A DNA stretch of 6,330 nucleotides, from contig JAPPBZ010000109.1 in NCBI GenBank assembly GCA_026702635.1, positions 1 to 6,330 on the forward strand, written 5' to 3'. The notes under the pieces were generated by a model. The model ran no database searches and had not been told where the DNA came from. It saw only the letters and a list, made by a program, of their open reading frames with translations. Origin of the DNA: Bacteroidota bacterium (GTDB taxonomy: Bacteria > Bacteroidota > Rhodothermia > Rhodothermales > Bin80). How positions within the stretch are numbered: the first letter of the stretch is position 1; each line of letters opens with the position of its first letter. Positions 1 to 5,481 of the stretch are shown here, piece after piece. Both the position numbers and the translations under genes were made by a program.

Positions 1-141
1 GCTTCTGCATTATTTGGACTTGGAAGTACGTGCCTCCTTTAATCCATTGGATTTTAATAAGGGGTACTTCACGCTTATGTAATCTCCTACACTGGCTAGG
101 TATCCGATGAACGAACAAATTGAGCCAAATTTTGTACGGGC

Positions 142-167
142 GGCAGGAAGCAGTTTTTCCGTATCAA
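142..167 (+). repeat. GGCAGGAA-N13-ATCAA motif, copy 1
   Basis: GGCAGGAA at 142-149 is followed after 13 nt by ATCAA at 163-167. The same pair occurs at 179-202 and 3589-3614. By eye, GGCAGGAA appears nowhere else on either strand of the window. Its role is unknown; a regulatory site or a degenerate dispersed repeat is possible. Confidence 0.4.
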
Positions 168-178
168 TTATAAGAACT

Positions 179-202
179 GGCAGGAACTGCAAGCACGATC
201 AA
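179..202 (+). repeat. GGCAGGAA-N11-ATCAA motif, copy 2, with TATA box-like flank
   Basis: GGCAGGAA at 179-186 is followed after 11 nt by ATCAA at 198-202. This copy matches the copy at 3589-3614 over a wider block. Both have GTAT and TTATA upstream, share the exact 11-mer ACTGGCAGGAA (176-186 here, 3586-3596 there), and share GCAC(G/C)ATCAA downstream (193-202 here). TATAAG at 169-174 could serve as a -10 element, but no matching upstream element is evident. GCAG-GAA-CTGC at 180-190 is a small inverted repeat inside it. Confidence 0.45.
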
Positions 203-260
203 TCTGTTTTTCGTACATAGTACAGTGCGGAGGGGTTCTGTCAGTTCATGCTTGATGAGA

Positions 261-277
261 TCAGCGGGACTCGCTGA
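261..277. other. Small hairpin (6-bp stem, 5-nt loop)
   Basis: TCAGCG (261-266) and CGCTGA (272-276 plus A277) are exact reverse complements around a GGACT loop. What follows is GCCTTTGG, with no real T-run, so it is a poor intrinsic terminator. It lies 78 nt upstream of the porD start and could be a leader structure or chance. Confidence 0.25.
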
Positions 278-354
278 GCCTTTGGAATCATGCAGCTTTA
301 TATACGTCAAAACGGTACATCCGGCGTAAGCCCTGGTGTCAAAACCAAACGTTG

Positions 355-1236
355 ATGCGACAGATCATTCTCATTTGTGTTTTAGCGGGATTCGTATCTG
401 CCCCGATTGCGCGGGAATTCCAGTGTATTGCCCAGGTGAATTATCGGCAGCTCGAGGGTTCAGGCTTTTCATTTCTTGATGAGCTGGAAGGGGAAATTGA
501 GGATTACATGAACAACAATAATTGGACGGAGGATCAGTTCGAAGTGCACGAACTCATTGAATGCTCCATCCAGGTTGTGATCCAACAGAATTTTACGCTG
601 ACTTCCTTTCGTGCACAACTAATTTTGAACAGCACCCGTCCGATTTACGGGACCATGGCAAAGACCCCTATGCTGCAGATCAGTGATGAAGCGTGGGATT
701 TTAACTATTCACAAGGAACCCCTTTGGTATTCGAAGTCGAGCGATTCGATGGACTTACATCCGTACTGGACTACTATGCCTATCTCATGTTGGGTTACGA
801 CTATGATTCGTTCAGTGAGTACGGTGGGGAACAACATTTTCAGAAAGCCAAGCGTATCCAGCAGTTGGCCGTAGCTACGAACGCCGTGGGGTGGAGTACC
901 ATAGACGTTGACGGGCGTGCACGGATTGTAGACCAAATGACAAGTCCACGTATGCGTCCTCTTCGCCAAGTGTATTATCAGTATCACATGGAGGCATTGG
1001 ATTTATTTACCTTGGACATGGAGGCTGCACGTGCCAAAGTATTGGAGGTTTTACAAACTATGTCTGATCTATACGACGATCAATCCAGGCAATATGTCTT
1101 CGACATTTTTTTCAGCACAAAATCCAAAGAACTGGTAGGAATGTTCCAGGACGCTGAAGAACGTGGGCAAGTGTATGACCTTCTTTCTGATGTAGATCCT
1201 TCCCGGCTGTCCAACTATAACGTATTAATCGAATAA
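355..1236 (+). CDS. porD: PorD-like (DUF4835) type IX secretion accessory protein
   Basis: This 293-residue protein matches the DUF4835 family, annotated as PorD of the type IX secretion system, which exports proteins across the outer membrane of Bacteroidota. Its exact step there is not established. Residues 1-19 form a signal peptide (MRQ, hydrophobic stretch, cut probably after SAPIA), so it should be periplasmic or membrane-associated. Family hallmarks I can see are NYRQLEGS after Cys24, the NNWTEDQF region (55-62), IECS with Cys70, STRPIYGT (93-100), TSVLDYYAYLMLGYDYDSF (135-153), a GG..HFQKA helix, and RMRPLRQVYYQYH. Length and ending fit an intact member. I start it at ATG 355; a TTG directly before is in frame but unlikely. 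There is no Shine-Dalgarno, only an A/C-rich leader, as is common in this phylum. The next gene follows after 4 nt. Confidence 0.88.
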   Translation: MRQIILICVLAGFVSAPIAREFQCIAQVNYRQLEGSGFSFLDELEGEIEDYMNNNNWTEDQFEVHELIECSIQVVIQQNFTLTSFRAQLILNSTRPIYGTMAKTPMLQISDEAWDFNYSQGTPLVFEVERFDGLTSVLDYYAYLMLGYDYDSFSEYGGEQHFQKAKRIQQLAVATNAVGWSTIDVDGRARIVDQMTSPRMRPLRQVYYQYHMEALDLFTLDMEAARAKVLEVLQTMSDLYDDQSRQYVFDIFFSTKSKELVGMFQDAEERGQVYDLLSDVDPSRLSNYNVLIE

Positions 1237-1240
1237 GATC

Positions 1241-1708
1241 ATGAAGCGTGCCATCTTAATAGTACTGACAGGCGTGGGGCTTTGTGCTGTCGCCATAGTT
1301 GGGTTTACCTTGCGACCAAGCAGCCAGGAGGTGAAGCCAACGATGGTTGTGTATAAATCTCCAACATGTGGGTGCTGTGTCAAGTGGGCGGAGCATATGG
1401 AGGCGGCTGGTTTCGAAGTCGAGTCCCGTAATATGCGGGCTATGGGTTCAATTAAAGCAGAATTGGGGGTACCGCAGGCTGCACATTCATGTCACACTGC
1501 AGTCGTAGATGGGTATATCGTGGAAGGTCATGTGCCGGCTGCTTATGTACACAAATTGCTTGAGGAGAGGCCGGATATATCAGGCATTGCGGTACCGGGG
1601 ATGCCCATCGGATCGCCAGGAATGGAGGGCCCGAATGCGCAGCCCTATGAGATCGTAACATTCAACGAGGAAACAGTTACGGGTGTCTACGCCCAGGTGG
1701 ATCCGTAG
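1241..1708 (+). CDS. DUF411 family CxCC metal-binding protein
   Basis: This 155-residue protein belongs to the DUF411 family of small exported, thioredoxin-like proteins often found near copper-resistance genes (CopG-type proteins). Binding copper or handling thiols is the expected role but is not proven for this one. Residues 5-24 form one hydrophobic segment, either a signal peptide or a membrane anchor, placing the rest in the periplasm. The domain starts at VVYKSPTCGCC, with Cys43, Cys45 and Cys46 forming the CxCC site on the first strand and helix. Further conserved landmarks are HSCHT (82-86, giving Cys84 and two His as possible ligands), VEGHVPA (94-100) and VPGMPIGSPGME (118-129), which carries two Met. 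The ATG lies 4 nt after the porD stop, and the stop lies 5 nt before def, so it is translated from the same message. No copper exporter or oxidase gene is visible beside it. Confidence 0.88.
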   Translation: MKRAILIVLTGVGLCAVAIVGFTLRPSSQEVKPTMVVYKSPTCGCCVKWAEHMEAAGFEVESRNMRAMGSIKAELGVPQAAHSCHTAVVDGYIVEGHVPAAYVHKLLEERPDISGIAVPGMPIGSPGMEGPNAQPYEIVTFNEETVTGVYAQVDP

Positions 1709-1713
1709 TATTC

Positions 1714-2283
1714 ATGGCGATACTCTCAATTCGTTTGTTTGGTGACTCCATTCTCCGTCAACAAACCGAGCCTGTCGAATCTGTTGATGCAGAGGTTCAA
1801 AAGTTGATTGTTGACATGATTGAGACAATGCACAATGCTGAAGGGATCGGTCTTGCCGCTCCGCAGGTTGGGCGATTAGAGCGTCTCTTTGTTGTAGATG
1901 TCTCGGGGTTGAAGGAGGATATGCCGGAGGATGTGAGGGATAATTTGCCCGAGCAACCTATGGTGTTCATCAATCCTGAGATTACCTGGGAATCAGAGGA
2001 GGAGGAAGAATTTGAAGAAGGATGCCTCTCCATCCCAGATATCAGAGAGCCTGTATTTCGACCAGAATCTGTACAGATCACGTATCAGGATAAAAATATG
2101 CAGAAGCATTCCGAGATGGTCGACGGGATTCTTTCCCGCGTAATTCAGCATGAGTACGATCATTTGGAGGGGATCCTGTTTACGGATCACATCAGTGCAT
2201 TCCGTCGCACGATCCTTAAGCGGAAGTTGATGGAAATTGCACGTGGCAATACTTGTGCAGACTATCCGGTACAACCAGTATAG
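1714..2283 (+). CDS. def: Peptide deformylase
   Basis: The enzyme removes the formyl group from the N-terminal methionine of new proteins in the cytoplasm, the step before methionine aminopeptidase. All three signature motifs are intact: GIGLAAPQVG at 44-53 (Gln51), EEGCLSIPD at 101-109 (metal ligand Cys104) and QHEYDHLEG at 145-153 (metal ligands His146 and His150, catalytic Glu147). At 189 residues it has the normal length. The insert around 66-82 and the acidic run before EGCLS fit Bacteroidota-type deformylases. The start ATG is 5 nt after the DUF411 stop. A purine-rich AGGTGG lies 13 nt upstream, too far for a standard ribosome binding site, so translation may be coupled to the gene before. 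Finding this housekeeping enzyme between two exported proteins suggests operon convenience rather than shared function. Confidence 0.96.
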   Translation: MAILSIRLFGDSILRQQTEPVESVDAEVQKLIVDMIETMHNAEGIGLAAPQVGRLERLFVVDVSGLKEDMPEDVRDNLPEQPMVFINPEITWESEEEEEFEEGCLSIPDIREPVFRPESVQITYQDKNMQKHSEMVDGILSRVIQHEYDHLEGILFTDHISAFRRTILKRKLMEIARGNTCADYPVQPV

Positions 2284-2316
2284 ATTATTCCCTATTTTCA
2301 CCGGTTGCAATAGATC

Positions 2317-3474
2317 ATGGGCATGAAGACTTGGGTGTCAATTGTTTGGCTGACAGCGTTTTCAAAAAACCGAATGCTGGTTGCGGGGGCATGTATTGTT
2401 TTTCTTTTTTCGGGGGTCATATCTCCAAGGGCTATAGCTCAGGACGACTCCAGAATTTCGATTGTCTTGCCCACGGATAACGATGCATTTTTCCGGGGTG
2501 CCGGACCAGAATTCTATATGGGGACGTATCGCCGGCCAAGGCCCAATGAAAAGCCTGGCTGGACGGCAGGACAGTATGGATTTGTACGAAATGTACGCCG
2601 TACGAGCCAGGGGGTGATCTACAGCCGCTTCCACGAAGGCATTGATATTCGTCCCCTAAAGCGCACATCAAGAGGGGAGCCGCTGGATGAAATCAGGGCA
2701 ATTGCGGATGGCGAAGTTGTCTATGTGAACGAAAGGGCGAGTCGCTCGAATTACGGGCTATATATTGTAGTTGAGCACTGGTGGGGGCAATCACCGTACT
2801 ATAGTCTTTATGCTCATCTCAAAAGTATTGGTGTATCCATTGGAGATCAAGTTGATCAAGGGGCTCCCATTGGTATCATGGGCTACACCGGAAGGGGAGT
2901 CAGTCGTAGCCGGGCACACCTGCATCTGGAAATCAACCTCATGCTGAGCGAGGCCTTCAATGCCTGGTATGATGATCATCTAAAAAGAGCAGCCCCCAAT
3001 CATCATGAAATTTATAATGGGCTCAACTTGGTCGGGATAGACATTGCGTCTTTGTATCTGGAGTTGAGGGAAAATCCAGCCTTGACCATACCAGAGCTTT
3101 TTACGCGGGAAACGCCTTTTTTTGAGGTCACCGTTCCACTGGGACCAACACTCCCGGATATCTTATGGCGCTATCCATGGCTGTGCGATGAGTTGAAAGA
3201 TTGGGTCCCCGAATATGGGGCTCCAATTGAAATGGGGAATTCCTGGAAAATTACGTTTGCTGCCTCTGGGTTGCCAATCAAATTCGAACCGTCCGACGAA
3301 GTGGTGGACTCACCAAAGCTGAATGTCCTTCAACGATCATCAATTGCCTATCAGTATCTGACAAACGGTCTCGTAAGGGGAAGGGGGAATAACTTCTCCC
3401 TTTCTGAGAGTGGTAGGCGTCGCATTGACCTGATATCACGCTCCGTTGATGATCTAGGCAATTCCGGGTGGTAG
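2317..3474 (+). CDS. Exported M23 (LytM-type) metallopeptidase
   Basis: This is a probable zinc endopeptidase acting on peptidoglycan cross-links in the periplasm, 385 residues long. The N-terminus is long for a signal peptide: a charged part (SKNR, 16-19), a hydrophobic stretch (21-36) and a likely cut after RAIA (38-41). The M23 core spans about 85-210. Ligands line up with LytM: HEGID (His106, Asp110) and HLH (His201, His203), with YAH (His167) as the other catalytic histidine, so all key residues are present and activity is likely. YDDHLKRAAPNHH and IYNGLNLVGID (232-242) follow, then about 140 residues of no named domain, ending in a winged-helix-like tail (334-374). A second in-frame ATG at 2323 (MKTW) is an equally good start; neither has a Shine-Dalgarno. 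It sits 33 nt after def and probably closes the operon. Confidence 0.88.
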   Translation: MGMKTWVSIVWLTAFSKNRMLVAGACIVFLFSGVISPRAIAQDDSRISIVLPTDNDAFFRGAGPEFYMGTYRRPRPNEKPGWTAGQYGFVRNVRRTSQGVIYSRFHEGIDIRPLKRTSRGEPLDEIRAIADGEVVYVNERASRSNYGLYIVVEHWWGQSPYYSLYAHLKSIGVSIGDQVDQGAPIGIMGYTGRGVSRSRAHLHLEINLMLSEAFNAWYDDHLKRAAPNHHEIYNGLNLVGIDIASLYLELRENPALTIPELFTRETPFFEVTVPLGPTLPDILWRYPWLCDELKDWVPEYGAPIEMGNSWKITFAASGLPIKFEPSDEVVDSPKLNVLQRSSIAYQYLTNGLVRGRGNNFSLSESGRRRIDLISRSVDDLGNSGW

Positions 3475-3505
3475 CATCAACTGGGAGTGTGACCCGTTAG
3501 GTACA

Positions 3506-3523
3506 GCAAAAACTGGTTTTTGC
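3506..3523. terminator. A/T-rich perfect inverted repeat after the M23 gene, possible terminator
   Basis: GCAAAAA (3506-3512) and TTTTTGC (3517-3523) pair exactly around CTGG; the symmetry extends to 8 bp if the C and G also pair. It starts 32 nt after the M23 stop. The T-run lies inside the stem rather than after it, and there is no GC-rich stem, so it is a weak intrinsic terminator at best. It could equally be an operator for the downstream receptor-like gene. Confidence 0.35.
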
Positions 3524-3588
3524 AATTCAGATATATAGCGATCAGTGCGTCCGGGCCATTCAGACGGGTAAGAGTATTTTATAGTACT

Positions 3589-3614
3589 GGCAGGAATCTT
3601 TATCGCACCATCAA
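3589..3614 (+). repeat. GGCAGGAA-N13-ATCAA motif, copy 3
   Basis: GGCAGGAA at 3589-3596 is followed after 13 nt by ATCAA at 3610-3614. TATAGT at 3580-3585 lies immediately before the shared ACTGGCAGGAA (3586-3596) and could be a -10 element, which would place the transcription start inside the motif and give a leader of about 30 nt. The end of the motif overlaps the ribosome binding site of the next gene. Confidence 0.45.
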
Positions 3615-3617
3615 GGA
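3613..3617 (+). promoter_or_regulatory. Ribosome binding site AAGGA of the receptor-like gene
   Basis: AAGGA ends 6 nt before the ATG at 3624, a good Shine-Dalgarno spacing. It is the only clear one in the window and supports 3624 over the in-frame ATG at 3636. Confidence 0.6.
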
Positions 3618-3623
3618 TCTATT

Positions 3624-5471
3624 ATGCCGGTGGGTATGGTCAAAACTGATCGGAGCACTCGGTCAAGGTTGGTTGAGCCAACAGAAGCGAGCCTGTCCTT
3701 ATTGAGCGCCGCACGGCTCGGGGGGCTATCCTTGCGTTTGATATTCCAGTGTCTTGTTTTTTGTATTGGTCTGAACTGCGTTGTCGCCCAATCGTCACCT
3801 AGGATTGCTGGTTCGGTTCTGGATTCAAAAACAATGACTCCAGTTTCTGGGGCAGTCGTCCTACTGGCGGGAACACTGCATGGATCACTCACCGGGCCAG
3901 ATGGCCGCTTCGAATTTACCGGTATCAATCCCGGAAAATATATACTCACCGTATCTGCGGAAGGATATACTGCTTTCCAGGAGTCAGTTGACGTTGAAGA
4001 TGATCTGGAACTGAAAATCCTTCTGATGCTCGAGGCTTATGATTTACCGGATCAACATGTATTTGTAAACCCACAGGGAGGATGGGCCACGCGAATGTTT
4101 AGAGGTCTATTACCTCGCCGAGTGAGTGCGATTGAGTTTCAGTATACCTTGTATGAGTCAGAACTCGCCCCACAATCTTTTTATCTGGATGGAGTGCGAT
4201 TGATTGATCCCTCAATGCCGCTTACATTGATCGCAGATTTAGAGGGTTCAGAGGTCATCCCCAGCCCTTATAACCTAGGTCTTGGGATGGATGCGTCAAT
4301 CCAGTTCAAGATACCTGAACAGCCCTCAACGGGTGCAGAGCTGCTTTATGATTCAAGAACACAGAGAGTACGTTCAGGAATGACATTCCATCGCAACTGG
4401 TCCCGGGTTTATGGAACACTCAGCGGTCTCTATGAGACGGCGAGCAATTATTCAGATGGGAGCGGGGTTCTTCAGCAGGCTGGAATCCGTTCGGGGAATG
4501 TTGCTGGACGTGCCGGGATACGGATGGGCCCAAATCACCATCTTTCAGGAAGTGGGGGCTGGTTACAGGACCTCGAGTCGACTGGGGGGGACATCCATCA
4601 GCACGCGGGGATCGTACAGTACAGGTATTCTCAAAAGACTGGTTTCTTGCAAGGAGTGGTCGCAACGGCGGCGTTTCAGAAGCTAAACAGTGATCTGCGT
4701 AGAGAACAGCAGAGTGGATCCATCGCAGTCACACTTTTGCCGCTGCGAAATTTACGTCTGAACATTGGCGCAGATATTTATCGCTACACGGAAAGCGCGG
4801 GTTTGAATCACCTCACCAAGGGAGAGGATGACGCAAGCTCATCTGTAGAGGGTAGTGTATTTGTCACAGCATTGCATCGGATTTCACGTTTACTAATTGA
4901 GGGACAGTTCAGAATAGACCCTGATCGCGGTCATTGGGGGGGAATGACGTTTTTGACTTGGCAACTCAGCGGTGACTGGCAACTGATCGCCGGAACCGGT
5001 CGCGCGCAGTCGGAAAGAGGTGTTCTGGAGCAAGCAGATGTGGGATTCAGGTGGAACGGTATTGAAAGTTCTGCTGAGCTTATGACGTTTTTGCGCGACT
5101 CGGAGGGTGGCCGTATCCATGGAATGACAGCACTCGTACGCGGTTCGTGGTGGTGGTTGGCCACGTACACTTCTCTATCAAATACCTCATCGTTGATCTC
5201 TGAGACTTCACTGTCCACGTGGGCACGGGTCCATGCTACGGTGAGAGGCCCACTAGACCTCTTTTCATTGGGCACAGAGCTCTATGGCACTTTATTTGAT
5301 TCCCCTGCGTGGGTGAGCGCGGATGTGTGGATCGAGACCGCGGAGGTGAATAGCATATCGTTGCAGATTGGAATCAGGAATCTGTTGGACGCGACGTACA
5401 CATACCCCTATAGCACGTATGCTGAGCCGGGGCGGTCATTACAAATTGCACTGCAATATCAGCGAAAATAG
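3624..5471 (+). CDS. TonB-dependent-receptor-like outer-membrane barrel with carboxypeptidase-regulatory-like domain and short plug
   Basis: This 615-residue protein is predicted to sit in the outer membrane. A long charged leader (1-34) precedes the hydrophobic part of a signal peptide (35-53, cut probably after VVAQ at 55). Residues 59-137 form a carboxypeptidase-regulatory-like (CarboxypepD_reg) domain: IAGSVLDSKTMTPVSGAVV, GPDGRFEFTGINPGKY, VSAEGY. Plug-like features follow: MFRG (158-161), FYLDGVRLID (187-196) and GLGMDASIQFKIPE (219-232). From 233 on, alternating polar and hydrophobic strands rich in Gly, Trp and Tyr run to the typical last strands, RNLLDATYTYPY and EPGRSLQIALQY. The plug is about 95 residues instead of 130-150, I see no TonB box, and the chain ends in QRK rather than an aromatic residue. 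Its substrate cannot be read from the sequence. It has its own ribosome binding site and spacer, so probably its own promoter. Confidence 0.75.
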   Translation: MPVGMVKTDRSTRSRLVEPTEASLSLLSAARLGGLSLRLIFQCLVFCIGLNCVVAQSSPRIAGSVLDSKTMTPVSGAVVLLAGTLHGSLTGPDGRFEFTGINPGKYILTVSAEGYTAFQESVDVEDDLELKILLMLEAYDLPDQHVFVNPQGGWATRMFRGLLPRRVSAIEFQYTLYESELAPQSFYLDGVRLIDPSMPLTLIADLEGSEVIPSPYNLGLGMDASIQFKIPEQPSTGAELLYDSRTQRVRSGMTFHRNWSRVYGTLSGLYETASNYSDGSGVLQQAGIRSGNVAGRAGIRMGPNHHLSGSGGWLQDLESTGGDIHQHAGIVQYRYSQKTGFLQGVVATAAFQKLNSDLRREQQSGSIAVTLLPLRNLRLNIGADIYRYTESAGLNHLTKGEDDASSSVEGSVFVTALHRISRLLIEGQFRIDPDRGHWGGMTFLTWQLSGDWQLIAGTGRAQSERGVLEQADVGFRWNGIESSAELMTFLRDSEGGRIHGMTALVRGSWWWLATYTSLSNTSSLISETSLSTWARVHATVRGPLDLFSLGTELYGTLFDSPAWVSADVWIETAEVNSISLQIGIRNLLDATYTYPYSTYAEPGRSLQIALQYQRK

Positions 5472-5481
5472 GGATCCCTCT

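Larger units (their letters stand above)
1..354. other. Leader region without a recognisable gene
   Basis: No convincing gene starts here. One plus-strand frame is open from position 2 to a TAA at 80-82 and reads like protein (it includes VRASFNPLDFNKGY), so it could be the last 26 residues of a gene that begins before the window, but I do not recognise it. A minus-strand frame at 10-192 has no family resemblance. The rest holds two copies of a GGCAGGAA...ATCAA motif (142-167 and 179-202), a 6-bp hairpin (261-277) and an A/T-rich stretch near 296-304 (TATATA). It probably contains the promoter and 5' leader of the porD operon, but I see no unambiguous -33/-7 or -35/-10 pair. Confidence 0.5.

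Noticed and set aside
10..192. Minus-strand 60-codon frame
   Set aside because: It has no family resemblance and no ribosome binding site, and it overlaps the repeated noncoding motifs.
107..220. Plus-strand 37-codon frame starting MNEQIEPNF
   Set aside because: It is short, has no recognisable domain and a poor ribosome binding site, and it covers both motif copies; chance is likely.
281..304. TTTG ... TATATA as a porD promoter
   Set aside because: The 14-nt spacing fits neither the Bacteroidota -33/-7 pattern nor a standard sigma-70 promoter.
728..1422. Shared 12-mer TTCGAAGTCGAG in porD and the DUF411 gene
   Set aside because: It lies within coding sequence in both genes; a few exact matches of this length are expected by chance in a window this size.
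1990..2022. Purine run encoding an acidic stretch (ESEEEEEFEEG) in deformylase
   Set aside because: An acidic run just before EGCLS is normal in Bacteroidota-type deformylases.
1237..2319. GATCATG at both the DUF411 start (1237-1243) and the M23 start (2313-2319)
   Set aside because: It is a short match at two start codons with no further flanking similarity; chance is adequate.
3520..3705. Plus-strand 61-codon frame overlapping the barrel gene start
   Set aside because: It runs out of frame through the barrel signal peptide region and shows no protein-like pattern.
5470..5479. AGGGATCCCT palindrome between the converging genes
   Set aside because: It has no loop and no following T-run in either direction, so it is not supportable as a terminator; a 10-nt palindrome can arise by chance.
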